Position numbers and translations under genes: made by a program
The notes under the pieces: model-generated
Told to the model about the DNA's origin: nothing
The model's database searches: none
Seen by the model: only the letters and a program-made list of their open reading frames with translations
Assembly (NCBI GenBank): GCA_004376375.1
Contig: SOJX01000079.1
Span: forward strand, 1-64,000
Direction of reading: 5' to 3'
Length of the DNA stretch: 64,000 nt
DNA from: Planctomycetota bacterium
GTDB lineage: Bacteria > Planctomycetota > E44-bin39
Shown: positions 24,117-33,338 of the stretch, piece by piece
Numbering within the stretch: the first letter of the stretch is position 1
Layout of the letters: each line of letters opens with the position of its first letter

Positions 24117-25115
24117 TTATTGCCGGCTCAATTCGGCAATAACCGGGTAATGGTCTGAATATGAAACCGGTATGACTTTATATTCCGAGAACGTGAAGTG
24201 CGTGGTGGGGATAATCCAGTCGATTGTGCGGTTCACTTTTCCCGCGGGGTAAGTCATGTCGGCCTTTGCCGGTTTTCCGTCGGGGCGGAAGCGGAATTCT
24301 CCCAGCTTCCGCAGCTTCGCCATCGCGTTGTCTTTGTCCGAGCTGCCGAACGAGCGGTGAAATCCCGGGAAGCCCGAGTTCAGGTCGCCCGCGATTATGA
24401 GGGGCAGGCCGCGGCTCGTGCAGTCCGATATAACCGGGGCGATTTTCTCGACGGATTCCACGCGGATCTTTTCCGAGCGGTCGTCAAAATGCAGCGCTAG
24501 AACGCAGAATGGCCCACGGCCTTCGGGGCGGACCGTCGCCATTACTCCCCTTTTCTTGCCGATGACAAAACTCTCAAACATTGTATACGGAGGCAGGTCG
24601 ACGACGGCCGCGTTGTCCAGCGGATAGCGGGAAAGAATCGCGTTGCCGCAGCGGACCCTGAGAAACGGAAGGCTCAGGTCGAGATTTGTTTCCTTGATAA
24701 TGTACTTGTGGCCCGTCCGTGCGGCAATGTAATACGCCTGGTTAACGCCGTGGCTCCACGTGCAGTTGAAATCGACTTCGTTCAGCACGATGATGTCGAG
24801 ATTCTCTTCCCTTAGAAAGTCGCTGATCTCGAGCAGCCGGTTATCTCGTTCTTCTTTGCTGCCGCCGCCCCAGTTCGTATCGGTGTTTCCCCTGCCGTGG
24901 GCTATGTTGTATGTTCCGATCCTGATTCGATTACTTTTGGATTTGCCTGAGACAGGAGGCTTAGGCCCGAGAAGCTCGATGACCGCAAGCCTCCTGGCCG
25001 GCGCGGTTAATCTGCCGATCAGGAACCATGCCGCCACGAGAGAGAATAGTGCGGCGATAAACAGCAGCACAATTTTAAGTACTTTTCTTTTTCCACTATT
25101 ATTATTGTCAGACAT
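24117..25115 (-). CDS. Membrane-anchored endonuclease/exonuclease/phosphatase-family protein
   Basis: 332 aa. An N-terminal membrane helix (VLLFIAALFSLVAAWFLIG) is followed by an EEP domain. Visible motifs are RIGTYNIAHGRG (Asn of motif I), DIIVLNEVDFN (catalytic Glu), VLALHFDDRS (His), IIAGDLNSGF (GDLN, Asp and Asn), TIDWI and SDHYPV (final Asp-His). All key residues of the Mg2+-dependent phosphodiesterase fold are present. The outward-facing active site suggests action on an envelope phosphoester, such as a lipid or nucleotide, rather than chromosomal DNA. Start at ATG 25115. An ATG six bases upstream is not in frame. Confidence 0.82.
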   Translation of the reverse strand: MSDNNNSGKRKVLKIVLLFIAALFSLVAAWFLIGRLTAPARRLAVIELLGPKPPVSGKSKSNRIRIGTYNIAHGRGNTDTNWGGGSKEERDNRLLEISDFLREENLDIIVLNEVDFNCTWSHGVNQAYYIAARTGHKYIIKETNLDLSLPFLRVRCGNAILSRYPLDNAAVVDLPPYTMFESFVIGKKRGVMATVRPEGRGPFCVLALHFDDRSEKIRVESVEKIAPVISDCTSRGLPLIIAGDLNSGFPGFHRSFGSSDKDNAMAKLRKLGEFRFRPDGKPAKADMTYPAGKVNRTIDWIIPTTHFTFSEYKVIPVSYSDHYPVIAELSRQ

Positions 25116-25184
25116 TTCATTCCCCGTAAGCGGGGGAGGGCGCCAGTTTCCACCTTAAGGGACGAGTCGTGTTTTTACGGCCGA

Positions 25185-26708
25185 TTACTCGGCCCAGAAT
25201 TTGGTTTTCAGTTTTATGTTCAGCTCTTTGGCTTTTGAAACGGCAAGTCGGGTCAACTTATGGGTATATTCGGTTAAATGCTGCCTCGCTTTATCTTTGT
25301 CTTTTTTATATAGCGTAAGCGCGCCGTTTTCAATCCTGGACTGCATTTCGAATTCCTGTTTTTCAAATTTATCCCAGGCTTCTCTTATTATCTTGATTGC
25401 CTCGGCGTAGTTTCTCTCGGCCAGGTTTTCGGTCTCGTTGAAGATGTCGAACGCGAAGTCCGAATCGAACACGAGCTTCTCTTCCGGGTAATTGAAATGG
25501 TAATCAAGAGAAAGCGCTTTTTTGATATCGCATGGTTTGTAAAAATCTTCAGGCGTTTCGGTAATTCCAAGGTAGAACGGAATGAGGACGCCGGTGCACG
25601 GCGCGGTCGTCGCCCGCCAGGCAACGCAACCTATTTCCTTCGGCATGTTGCTTCGAAGCTGGAATATCTGCGCCGCCTGCGTCGTCTTTGTGCAGATGTT
25701 CATCCCTGTTTCCACGTCCAGAAGATGAGGCGCACCCTTATCACTTGGAAGTTGTCCCCTTACGTGGCTCCTGAGAATCTTTGCCACGTCTGCAACTTCC
25801 ATTTTATGTGCGGGCTTGACCGAAAACGGCAGCGGTCCTTTTTCGGGAACTCTAAATACTCCATCTACCGTTGGCTGCCCACCAAACTGGCGCGGGTCAT
25901 GGCCGTTCTTTTCCCGGTAGCTGTTCTTCTCCGGCGGCAGGTTGAACGCGTCCATGAAGCTAAACGGCTTGCCTGATTTCGGGTCGTACCAGCCGCGCTT
26001 GGTCGCGTATTCGACAAGCCCCGGGGAGGCTATCACGTTTTTGTTATCGCTCAGGTCGGCTTCCGGTCCGATTACGTGGATGTTTGGGATGCAGACCACC
26101 GCGTCGTCCGGAACCCGCTGTGCGATCCAGTGCTTTCCACGCGCGATGGCAAGTACCCACGCCTCGTTCGGGTCCGCTATCACGTATGACCTGCCCGAGT
26201 CCCAGTAACCGAACTTGTTTATCAGTTCGCCCGCGATTTCTACACCTTCTCTCGCCGTTTTTGCGCGCTGTGCGACAAGCCTTCTCAACATGTATCCGAT
26301 ACCGCCGCCTTCCACGTCGCCGCGTTTTACCAGCTCTTCCCAGGAATCTTCCCGCGTGCTGCACCTGTCCGAACATATGGTGACGCCGTGCTCGTTGAAA
26401 TACGAGTCGCTCCATTCGCAGTTCGGAACTTCCTGCCAGAGAAATGCATTCGTCTCCGCGACCTGGGGGAGGGTGCCGCCCCTCCTGAGTTTCACCACCG
26501 CGCCGGGCTCATGCTTCATTCTCGGAACGTAACGGTAATTTGCGATCATCCGCCCACTGTTCTGCTCGTTGTGGCCGACGATTACGGAGCCGTCCGCCGA
26601 AGCCTTCTTTCCCACGACCACTGCAAAACAGTCGGCATAGACCAGGGAAGTGGCAGCCACCAGGGCTATCAGAACGAAGATTCCAGGGATGGTTTTATTA
26701 TGATTCAT
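25185..26708 (-). CDS. Exported C69-family dipeptidase
   Basis: 507 aa. The signal peptide ends ATSLVYA and is followed directly by Asp26-Cys27 in DCFAVVVGKKASADGSVIVG, the start of the C69 (PepD-like) Ntn-hydrolase domain. Cys27 would become the N-terminal nucleophile after processing. HNEQNSGRMIANY and GYWDSGRSYVIADPNEAWVL are further family motifs. C69 enzymes cleave dipeptides. The location, in the envelope of a diderm, suggests use of peptides from outside or from wall turnover. The ribosome site is weak (TATCCTT before the ATG at 26708). It is the first gene of a minus-strand group with the EEP protein. Confidence 0.85.
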   Translation of the reverse strand: MNHNKTIPGIFVLIALVAATSLVYADCFAVVVGKKASADGSVIVGHNEQNSGRMIANYRYVPRMKHEPGAVVKLRRGGTLPQVAETNAFLWQEVPNCEWSDSYFNEHGVTICSDRCSTREDSWEELVKRGDVEGGGIGYMLRRLVAQRAKTAREGVEIAGELINKFGYWDSGRSYVIADPNEAWVLAIARGKHWIAQRVPDDAVVCIPNIHVIGPEADLSDNKNVIASPGLVEYATKRGWYDPKSGKPFSFMDAFNLPPEKNSYREKNGHDPRQFGGQPTVDGVFRVPEKGPLPFSVKPAHKMEVADVAKILRSHVRGQLPSDKGAPHLLDVETGMNICTKTTQAAQIFQLRSNMPKEIGCVAWRATTAPCTGVLIPFYLGITETPEDFYKPCDIKKALSLDYHFNYPEEKLVFDSDFAFDIFNETENLAERNYAEAIKIIREAWDKFEKQEFEMQSRIENGALTLYKKDKDKARQHLTEYTHKLTRLAVSKAKELNIKLKTKFWAE

Positions 26709-26836
26709 AAGGATAAATATATTATCAAAACAGATTATTAACCGCTATGGATTATTCTTGAATTTATCAAGTACCTGGGATGTAATTGATAAGCTGTAAA
26801 TCAGACAATTGAGGCGATTAAACCGGTATCACTGAA

Positions 26837-27856
26837 ATGGACTCGATAACGCAGACATTGCTGGGCGTTACGATAGCCGAGGCCGGCTTCAGGAAAAAGC
26901 TCGGCTGGAAGGCGTTGGCCGCGGGCGCGGCCCTCGGAATCGCGCCCGACCTGGACGTGTTTGCCCGTGCTTTCGGACCGCTTGCCTCGATGAAGTACCA
27001 CCGGGCGGAGACGCATTCGTTTGTAGTTCTTGCCTTTATCCTTGCGGTCGTATTGCTCCTCGTCCTGAGATTTGCGAAAGAGAAGGAAAAACGCCTGCCA
27101 TGGGTTCATCTTGCCGCGTGGGTTCTGCTTACGCACCCCGTACTGGACTGGTGCAATACTTACGGTACCTTGATACTGGCCCCGTTAAGCAGGCACAGGT
27201 TTTCACTCGATTTAATAGCGATTATCGATCCTTTTTATTCCGCGCCGCTTGCGATTGCCGTTTTCATCGCGCTTTTCAGGATTATTCCCGCTGACGTGCG
27301 CAAGGGTGTGGCAATCGGCGCGCTCGTCCTGAGTACGGCCTACCTTGGATGGGCGGTAAGACAGAATCTGAAAGCACGGGGCATTGCAGAAAAATCCGCG
27401 GCTGATAGCGGGATCGAAGTTTCCAGCCTCTTTGTCACCCCCTGCTTTTTCACGATTTACTGCTGGCGCGCGGTTGTCACGGACCCCGACGGAAACCACC
27501 ACGTCGGGCTTGTATCGACGTGGAATCCCGGGAATGTCGAGCTCACCAGGCTTGAATCGTCCCGAGACCCTCTGGTAAAAGAAGCCCTGAAAACGGAAGC
27601 GGGAAGAACTTTTAAATGGTTTGCCCAGGATCTGGTCCGCTATGACGTGGAAGAATTCCAGGGCGGCAGCGTTGTTGTGATAAGCGACGTGCGTTTTGGC
27701 TGGATAAGCGAGCCGCTAAAACCGGTTTTCGGGATGCAGGTCTTTTTCGACGAAGACGGAAACCACACCGGTTTCGAAAGGACCCATCCGCGGATGTCTG
27801 TATCATTTGAGAGAGAGTGGGATGTGCTCTGGTCGACTGTGGCCGGAAATAATTGA
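26837..27856 (+). CDS. YdjM-like metal-dependent membrane hydrolase
   Basis: 339 aa. The N-terminus MDSITQTLLGVTIAEAGF, then LGIAPDLDVFAR, KYHRAETHSFVV and LLTHPVLDWCNTYGT, is the signature of the YdjM/YfhO-type inner-membrane proteins (DUF457). These have conserved Asp and His residues thought to bind a metal in the membrane. About four to five membrane helices fill residues 45-190. A periplasmic or cytoplasmic C-terminal domain of 150 residues follows. The substrate is unknown for the family. It is divergent from the C69 gene, with a 128-base gap. Confidence 0.82.
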   Translation: MDSITQTLLGVTIAEAGFRKKLGWKALAAGAALGIAPDLDVFARAFGPLASMKYHRAETHSFVVLAFILAVVLLLVLRFAKEKEKRLPWVHLAAWVLLTHPVLDWCNTYGTLILAPLSRHRFSLDLIAIIDPFYSAPLAIAVFIALFRIIPADVRKGVAIGALVLSTAYLGWAVRQNLKARGIAEKSAADSGIEVSSLFVTPCFFTIYCWRAVVTDPDGNHHVGLVSTWNPGNVELTRLESSRDPLVKEALKTEAGRTFKWFAQDLVRYDVEEFQGGSVVVISDVRFGWISEPLKPVFGMQVFFDEDGNHTGFERTHPRMSVSFEREWDVLWSTVAGNN

Positions 27857-28281
27857 ATACTCGCATGAATCCAATAAAAAAAAATTTCACAATAATAAAA
27901 ATATTTTACCCGATTCGGTGCACACTTTTCACAACTTTTATGGTTGTAGAATGTTAGGATAACTTTTGCTGAATTGGCCTGAATCGTTTTTTATGCGACA
28001 TTTTTGACAGGATTTTTCTAGGTCCCGTCGCTACACAGACTTCGGGAAAAAAGAAAAATTTCACCTTGACTTCATTTCCATAATTGATATACTGAGAATT
28101 CTTTGCACCTTAGGGAATTTCCGTTGGGGACTGTATGAACTACAGTAGCCCGAGGGGAATGAATTTATTTTTATTTGGGAATTTTTCCCGCCGGGGTGTG
28201 GAGTGCGGCGAGGTTTTTGCTGTGCGCCGAAGGTGTTTTTGTGCAAACGGAAAAACCGGGATACTGCTTGCGAGGCATTAG
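27857..28281 (+). promoter_or_regulatory. Leader region of the ribosomal superoperon
   Basis: 425 bases without a gene. It is AT-rich at the left. A strong promoter lies at 28066-28093. The transcript leader of about 180 bases carries several stems: ACTGTA-tgaac-TACAGT (28130-28146), GGGAA-ttt-TTCCC (28177-28189), and a GGCG/CGCC pair spanning a T-rich loop just before rpsJ. S10 leaders are known to bind L4 in some bacteria. Whether this one does is not visible. Confidence 0.55.
28066..28093 (+). promoter_or_regulatory. Sigma70-type promoter for rpsJ operon
   Basis: TTGACT (28066-28071), 16-base spacer, TATACT (28088-28093). It is the best promoter match upstream of the ribosomal genes. Confidence 0.7.
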
Positions 28282-28593
28282 ATGACTACGGAAAAAATCA
28301 GGATAAGAATGGAAGCGTACGACCATGAAATCCTTGACAAGAAGGCTGCGGAGATCGTGGAGGAGGCAAAGCGCTCCAATGCCGGAAGGGTGGCCGGTCC
28401 TATTCCGCTTCCGACGCGGATAGAGCGTTACACCGTCCTTCGCAGTCCGCATGTCGACAAGAAGAGCAGGGAGCAGTTCGAGATCCGCACGCACAAGCGT
28501 TTGATAGAAATCTGGAGCCCGAGCGGGAAAACGATAGATGCATTGCACAAGCTTGAAATGCCCGCGGGCATAGACATAAGGATTAAGGCCTAA
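28282..28593 (+). CDS. rpsJ: Ribosomal protein S10
   Basis: 103 aa, standard length; [39 protein letters not shown] and [10 protein letters not shown] are diagnostic. It binds the 30S head and also works as NusE in antitermination. It is the first gene of the superoperon. Unusually, the next gene, four bases on, is rplD; rplC (L3), which normally stands between them, is absent. The genes usually found just before S10 (rpsL, rpsG, fusA, tuf) are also not here. Confidence 0.97.
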   Translation: MTTEKIRIRMEAYDHEILDKKAAEIVEEAKRSNAGRVAGPIPLPTRIERYTVLRSPHVDKKSREQFEIRTHKRLIEIWSPSGKTIDALHKLEMPAGIDIRIKA

Positions 28594-28597
28594 AGCC

Positions 28598-29266
28598 ATG
28601 CTGGACATCAAGGTCTACAACAACGAGGGCGAGGTCGCGGAAACCGCGACTATCGATGAGAACCTGCTCGGCGGCAAGGTGCGCCATGAGCTTCTGCACC
28701 AGGCGTGCGTCATGTACATGGCCAACCGGCGCCAGGGCAGCGCGTGTACGAAAACCCGCGGCCAGGTGGCCGGCTCGGGCGCGAAACCATGGCGTCAGAA
28801 AGGCACCGGCAGGGCGCGCGCGGGCGACCGGAAAATGCCGCACTGGCGCGGCGGCGGCGTCGCGTTCGGCCCCAAGCCCCGCGACTATTCCTACTCAATA
28901 GGAAAAACCGCGAAACGCCAGGCCTTCAAATCCGCCCTTCTCTCCAAAATAACCGACGGCGAAGTGATAATAATCGACGAGTTGAAATTCGACGAGCCTT
29001 CCACGAAGAACTTCGCCGCTTTACTTAAGAAACTGAAACTGAGCCGCTCCGTTCTCGTGGGGGTGCGCAACCTTCAGGGCCAGCGCGCCGAGAGCGAAGA
29101 GGACTTCAGGACGAAACACCTTAATGTCGTCAAGTCCGGCCGAAATATTCCCGGCGTAAAAATTCTGCCGGTAGATGACTTCAATGCGCTCGCCGTCGTG
29201 CGGGCGCATCGTGTTTTGCTGACGCGCGAGGGCTTCGAGGACCTGAAGGAAAGGCTTTCAAGATGA
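28598..29266 (+). CDS. rplD: Ribosomal protein L4
   Basis: 222 aa. The exit-tunnel loop is evident (KTRGQVAGSGAKPWRQKGTG, then RARAGDRKMPHWRGGGVAFG), as is the C-terminal GVKILPVDDFNALAVVRAHR. It starts four bases after rpsJ and its TGA overlaps the rplW start (ATGA). In some bacteria it represses its own operon. The missing rplC upstream means L4 directly follows S10. Confidence 0.96.
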   Translation: MLDIKVYNNEGEVAETATIDENLLGGKVRHELLHQACVMYMANRRQGSACTKTRGQVAGSGAKPWRQKGTGRARAGDRKMPHWRGGGVAFGPKPRDYSYSIGKTAKRQAFKSALLSKITDGEVIIIDELKFDEPSTKNFAALLKKLKLSRSVLVGVRNLQGQRAESEEDFRTKHLNVVKSGRNIPGVKILPVDDFNALAVVRAHRVLLTREGFEDLKERLSR

Positions 29267-29556
29267 AGTTCCGTGATCCGCGGCAGATAATACTGAAACC
29301 GCTCGTAACGGAAAAATCGCACCGCAACGTGCTGTTGAACAATGCGTATTCGTTCATCGTTGCGAAAACGGCCAACAAGCAGCAGATCAAATGGGCCGTT
29401 GAACAGATATGGGACGGCGCGAAAGTGCTTTCCGTCAGAACCATCAGGATGAAGGGCAAGCCGCGCCGGCACAGGTGGCGTTTTGTCTACGGCTCGGACT
29501 GGAAAAAGGCCATAATTAAACTCGATCCCGAAGGAAAGCAGATAGACGTCTTTTAG
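29263..29556 (+). CDS. rplW: Ribosomal protein L23
   Basis: 97 aa. IILKPLVTEKSHRNVLLNNA, then the conserved region ending VRTIRMKGKPRR. It lies at the tunnel exit and contacts trigger factor and SRP. Start coupled to rplD by a four-base overlap. Confidence 0.96.
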   Translation: MKFRDPRQIILKPLVTEKSHRNVLLNNAYSFIVAKTANKQQIKWAVEQIWDGAKVLSVRTIRMKGKPRRHRWRFVYGSDWKKAIIKLDPEGKQIDVF

Positions 29557-29591
29557 GCGCGCATAAGGCGGACTGAAGGCCGGAGATTACC

Positions 29592-30434
29592 ATGGGCATC
29601 AGGAAATACAAACCGACATCCCCGGGACGGCGCTTTGGCACGGTGCTCGACTTTTCCGAGATTACAAGGACAAAGCGGGAAAAAAGCCTTTGCGAGCCGA
29701 AGAAAATGACCGGCGGAAGAAACCATCACGGCCGTACGACCGCACGGTTCCGCGGAGGCGGGCACAAGCGCGCTTACAGGCGGATCGATTTCAGGCGGGA
29801 CAAGGACGGAGTACCCGCACGCGTGGCCTCGATTGAGTACGACCCGAACAGAAGCGCCAATATCGCGCTGCTGAATTACGTCGACGGCGAGAAACGGTAT
29901 ATTATCGCGCCTCTGGGTCTTGAGGTCGGGCAGCAGGTTCTTTCCGGCCCCAACGCGGAGCCGAGGCTTGGAAATTCGCTCCCGCTGGGAAAAATTCCAC
30001 CGGGACTTATCGTGCATAACGTCGAGCTCGAGCCCGGCGGGGGGGCCAAACTCGCACGCTCCGCCGGCACGTACATCCGGCTCACCGCCAAGGAGGGCAA
30101 GTACGCGATACTGGTGCTTCCCTCGGGCGAGCAGCGCAGGGTTAATATTAATTGCCGTGCGACGCTGGGCCAGATCGGAAACCTCGACTGGCAGCACGTT
30201 ACATACGGAAAAGCCGGGCGCACAAGGTGGCATGGGCGCAGGCCGCATAACCGCGGCACGTCGATGAACCCGGTCGCGCACCCGATGGGTGGCGGCGAGG
30301 GGCGCAAGGCGGGAGGCCGTCATCCCTGCTCGCCGACTGGAGTTCTTTCCAAGGGCGGAAAGACGCGCAAGCCGGGCAAGACGTCGAATTCGCTGATTAT
30401 CAGGAAGCGCCGCAAGAAACGCAAAAAACGGTAG
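29592..30434 (+). CDS. rplB: Ribosomal protein L2
   Basis: 280 aa. [39 protein letters not shown] and the peptidyl-transferase-proximal [20 protein letters not shown] are all present. The C-terminus is basic (KKRKKR). The gap to rpsS is filled by an octad array that begins on the stop codon. Confidence 0.97.
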   Translation: MGIRKYKPTSPGRRFGTVLDFSEITRTKREKSLCEPKKMTGGRNHHGRTTARFRGGGHKRAYRRIDFRRDKDGVPARVASIEYDPNRSANIALLNYVDGEKRYIIAPLGLEVGQQVLSGPNAEPRLGNSLPLGKIPPGLIVHNVELEPGGGAKLARSAGTYIRLTAKEGKYAILVLPSGEQRRVNINCRATLGQIGNLDWQHVTYGKAGRTRWHGRRPHNRGTSMNPVAHPMGGGEGRKAGGRHPCSPTGVLSKGGKTRKPGKTSNSLIIRKRRKKRKKR

Positions 30435-30488
30435 GAAATAAGGAACCAAAGAACCAAGGAACCAGAGAACCAAGGAACCAGAGAAAAC
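30433..30488. repeat. 8-base array (AGGAACCA), stop codon to start codon
   Basis: Seven octads in exact phase: aggaaata, aggaacca, aagaacca, aggaacca, gagaacca, aggaacca, gagaaaac. The first overlaps the TAG of rplB and the last ends at the ATG of rpsS, so the array is the whole intergenic space and the only place for the rpsS ribosome site. Confidence 0.92.
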
Positions 30489-30767
30489 ATGAGTCGTTCG
30501 TCGAAAAAAGATCCATACGTCGATCCGAAACTTCTGCGCAAGGTGATGCATCAGAAGCAGTCGGGCAATCGCGAACCGCTTAAGACCTGGGCGCGCGCGT
30601 GCACCATTCTGCCCGAGTTTGTAGGTCACACGTTTGACGTGCACCGCGGGAAAGGTTTCCAGAAGGTTTTTGTGACTGAGGATATGGTTGGACACAAGCT
30701 CGGGGAATTCGCGACGACCCGAATCTTCCGCGGACATTCGTCATCGAAGAAGATTAAGAAGACGTAG
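30489..30767 (+). CDS. rpsS: Ribosomal protein S19
   Basis: 92 aa. SRSSKKDPYVDPKLLRKV, LPEFVGHTFDVHRGKGF and MVGHKLGEFATTRIFRGHSS are diagnostic. Its ribosome site must lie in the AGGA-rich octad array upstream. Confidence 0.96.
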   Translation: MSRSSKKDPYVDPKLLRKVMHQKQSGNREPLKTWARACTILPEFVGHTFDVHRGKGFQKVFVTEDMVGHKLGEFATTRIFRGHSSSKKIKKT

Positions 30768-30794
30768 GCTGCTCGATTGAAAGCGGGTATCCGT

Positions 30795-31244
30795 ATGGCA
30801 AAGTCAGAAGTAACCGTTACCGAAAAACTGGAATTCAGGGCCTCGCACCGGTACGCCCGCTCGTCGCCCCGCAAGGCGCGCCTGGTAGCAAACCTTGTAA
30901 GGGGAAAAAACGTCAACAGCGCGCTCGAGGTCCTGCTTTTCGAGCACAAGCGCGCAGGGCATATGGTCGAGCAGTTGATTCACGGTGCGATTCAGAACGC
31001 GAACCAGTTCGTGAGCCGGGCAAAGGACCTTCGCAAGTCGGACCCGCGTACATTTCGCACCAAGTACTCGAATGTTGAAAAAGAGATTGACAAGTTCGAC
31101 GTTGACAATCTCTTCATAAAGCAGCTCTGGGTGGACGAGGGTCCCAGGCTCAAACGCTGGCTGCCCCGTGCGATGGGCCGGGCGACGCCGATCATCAAAC
31201 GCATGTGCCACATCAACGTGGTGCTTGGTTACAGGACCGAATAA
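30795..31244 (+). CDS. rplV: Ribosomal protein L22, extended
   Basis: 149 aa from the ATG at 30795, against about 110 in most bacteria. A TTG at 30777 is a less likely start. The core RYARSSPRKARLVANLVRGK and the tunnel-hairpin region ending ATPIIKRMCHINVVLGYR are normal. The extra length is an insertion in the middle (DLRKSDPRTFRTKYSNVEKE to about QLWVDEGPRLKRWLPRA). Confidence 0.94.
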   Translation: MAKSEVTVTEKLEFRASHRYARSSPRKARLVANLVRGKNVNSALEVLLFEHKRAGHMVEQLIHGAIQNANQFVSRAKDLRKSDPRTFRTKYSNVEKEIDKFDVDNLFIKQLWVDEGPRLKRWLPRAMGRATPIIKRMCHINVVLGYRTE

Positions 31245-31248
31245 GAAG

Positions 31249-31311
31249 TATCGAGTTTCGAGTTTCGAGTTTCGAGTTTTTTTCTTTACTCGATACTCGA
31301 AACTCGAAACT
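31249..31311. repeat. 7-base two-arm array (TTTCGAG/CTCGAAA)
   Basis: Left arm TATCGAG plus three TTTCGAG. The centre is tttttttcttta. The right arm is CTCGATA, CTCGAAA, CTCGAAA. The arms are complementary, so the rplV-rpsC message can form a stem of roughly 20 bp. The same unit family is used in the next gap (32035-32126). Confidence 0.93.
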
Positions 31312-31332
31312 TCTTTCAAACGGGAGTAATTC

Positions 31333-32022
31333 ATGGGCCAGAAGGTCAACCCCACGGGTTTCAGGGTCGGCATAAAGATTCGCACGGGCAAGCAGAAGCT
31401 TCGCACCGTCGAGGAATGGCGTTCGCAGTGGTATGCCACCAAGAAGGATTTCGGCAGATTTCTGGTCGAGGACCAGGCAATCAGGCGCTTCATAAAGAGA
31501 AGTCACAAAGGCGCCCGGATTCCCAAGATTGAGATCGACCGGACACGCGACGGCCTTACCGTCCGCATTCACACTGCGAAACCCGCGCTCGTTATCGGCA
31601 GAAAGGGCGCGAAAATCGAGCGGCTCAAGGAGGAGCTGGAGGAGCTTATCGGCAGACACATCGACAACGTGCGCATCATGGAGGTAAAGAATCCTGATAC
31701 CGAGGCGCAGCTTGTCGCCGAGTCCATCGCCGAGCAGCTTGAAAAGCGCGCCAGTTTTCGCCGGGTCATAAAAAAGCACCTCGAGCTCGTCAGTAACGCG
31801 GGAGCTCAGGGCGTGAAGATAATGGTTTCAGGGCGCCTGGGCGGCGCGGAGATCGCCAAGTGCGAGCATTCTTCCGTCGGGAAGATCCCTCTTCAGACCC
31901 TCCGCGCGAACGTGGACTACGGTTTCACCGAGGCGCATACGAGCTACGGGCATATCGGAATCAAGGTCTGGGTATACAAGGGCGATATCCTCACCGAAGA
32001 AGAAGAAGAGCGCATGAAGTAG
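31333..32022 (+). CDS. rpsC: Ribosomal protein S3
   Basis: 229 aa. GQKVNPTGFRVGIKI at the N-terminus, a KH domain with ALVIGRKGAKIERLKEEL, and the C-terminal RVSGRLGGAEIAKCE-type segment (here IMVSGRLGGAEIAKCEHSS). It forms part of the mRNA entry channel. Confidence 0.97.
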   Translation: MGQKVNPTGFRVGIKIRTGKQKLRTVEEWRSQWYATKKDFGRFLVEDQAIRRFIKRSHKGARIPKIEIDRTRDGLTVRIHTAKPALVIGRKGAKIERLKEELEELIGRHIDNVRIMEVKNPDTEAQLVAESIAEQLEKRASFRRVIKKHLELVSNAGAQGVKIMVSGRLGGAEIAKCEHSSVGKIPLQTLRANVDYGFTEAHTSYGHIGIKVWVYKGDILTEEEEERMK

Positions 32023-32034
32023 CCCGGATATAAC

Positions 32035-32126
32035 AAGTATCGAGTATCGGGTTTCGAGTATCGAGTGAAGAACTTCCGCTAATATATTTTTTCTCGAAAC
32101 TCTGTACTCGAAACTCGAAACTTCTT
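32035..32126. repeat. 7-base two-arm array (GTATCGA/CTCGAAA)
   Basis: Left heptads gtatcga, gtatcgg, gtttcga, gtatcga; an AT-rich centre with a T run; right heptads ctcgaaa, ctctgta, ctcgaaa, ctcgaaa. It lies between rpsC and rplP and is the same family as 31249-31311 with different copy errors. Confidence 0.88.
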
Positions 32127-32143
32127 TTGGAACTGAGGTTGAG

Positions 32144-32563
32144 ATGGCTACCCAGCCAAAACGAGTAAAGTGGCGGAAAATGCAGCGCGGGCGCATCCGC
32201 GGGCGCGCCAGCCGCGGAAACAAGCTTTCCGTCGGTGAGTACGGGATTCAGGCGCTCGAGCCGTGCTGGCTTGCGGCCCGCCAGATAGAGGCCGGCCGAA
32301 TCGCCGCCAACCATTACCTCGCCGGTGAGGGCCGCGTTATCGTCGCGGTCTTTCCCGACAAGTCCGTTACGGCGACGCCTGCCGAAACCCGCATGGGTAA
32401 GGGAAAGGGCGAGCCCGAGTTCTACGCCGCGGTCGTCCGCCCCGGTACGATTATCTACGAAATCAAGGGCGCGTCGGAAATTAACGCCAAGACGGCGCTC
32501 AACCGCGCGGCCCATAAAATGCCCATCCGCTGCAGGCTGGTGCACCGGAGGCCGAAACAATGA
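32144..32563 (+). CDS. rplP: Ribosomal protein L16
   Basis: 139 aa. KRVKWRKMQRGRIRGRASRG, IEAGRIAANHYLAGEGRVIV, VTATPAETRMGKGKGEPEFY and the final ALNRAAHKMPIRCRLVHR. It overlaps rpmC by four bases. Confidence 0.96.
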   Translation: MATQPKRVKWRKMQRGRIRGRASRGNKLSVGEYGIQALEPCWLAARQIEAGRIAANHYLAGEGRVIVAVFPDKSVTATPAETRMGKGKGEPEFYAAVVRPGTIIYEIKGASEINAKTALNRAAHKMPIRCRLVHRRPKQ

Positions 32564-32922
32564 GAACCCAGCACTGGCGCGAATTCACCGATGACGAACT
32601 CAGAGAAAAGTTGCGGGATAAAATCGAGCTTCTCTTCAAGCGCCGATTTGAAACGCATGACGACCAGGCGAAAAACCCGGGCGAAATCCGCGGGGCACGC
32701 CGCGATATTTCCAAAATCAGGACTGTGCTTCGTGAGCGCGAGCTCGGAATCATACGCACGGGTATTCCGGGCATAACTGAGAAGCGGAAGGAATCAAAAC
32801 CCGCTGTGAAGGAAGAAAAGGAAAAGAAGGCGGAAAAGGAAATAAAGAAAGAGACTGAGGAGCCGGAGGCTCCGGTTTCCTCAGAATCTCCGGCTCAGCC
32901 CGGGGAGGCTGAAACATCATGA
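32560..32922 (+). CDS. rpmC: Ribosomal protein L29 with long charged tail
   Basis: 120 aa, against about 65 usually. The normal L29 helices (FTDDELREKLRDKIELLFKR ... ARRDISKIRTVLRERELG) take the first 65 residues. The rest is a low-complexity Lys/Glu and then Pro/Ser/Glu tail. Such tails also occur on S17 and L17 in this operon. Coupled to its neighbours by ATGA overlaps at both ends. Confidence 0.92.
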   Translation: MRTQHWREFTDDELREKLRDKIELLFKRRFETHDDQAKNPGEIRGARRDISKIRTVLRERELGIIRTGIPGITEKRKESKPAVKEEKEKKAEKEIKKETEEPEAPVSSESPAQPGEAETS

Positions 32923-33338
32923 CTCAGACCTCAAGGGGAAAAGGCCGGACTGAAACGGGAACCGTGGTTTCCGCGGGCAAGGCTGCGAAAACCATAAGGG
33001 TTGAACTGACCCGCCTTGTGAAGCATCCGCGCTACCACAAGTATGTCAAGGGCCGCAAGAGTTTTCTTGTACATGACGAGACGGAGAAAGCGGCGCTCGG
33101 CGATATTGTCCGTATAATCGAGTCGCGGCCTCACTCGAAACGGAAGCGCTGGCGCCTTCTCGATATTATTGAGCGCGAAAAGGTTGACTTCGAGCCTATT
33201 CCCGGCGCCGCCGACGTTGAACCGGCCGTCGCTGAACCTGCTGCCGCCGAAGAGACGCCGGTCGAGCCGGACGCGGTTGAAGCCGGGCCCGCCTCCGCAG
33301 AGGCCGGGCAGGTCGCCCCGGAAGGGGGCGAGTCATGA
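32919..33338 (+). CDS. rpsQ: Ribosomal protein S17 with acidic tail
   Basis: 139 aa, against about 85 usually. The S17 core is clear ([54 protein letters not shown]). It is followed by about 50 residues rich in Ala, Glu, Pro and Val that end [10 protein letters not shown]. Overlaps rpmC and rplN by four bases each. Confidence 0.94.
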   Translation: MTQTSRGKGRTETGTVVSAGKAAKTIRVELTRLVKHPRYHKYVKGRKSFLVHDETEKAALGDIVRIIESRPHSKRKRWRLLDIIEREKVDFEPIPGAADVEPAVAEPAAAEETPVEPDAVEAGPASAEAGQVAPEGGES

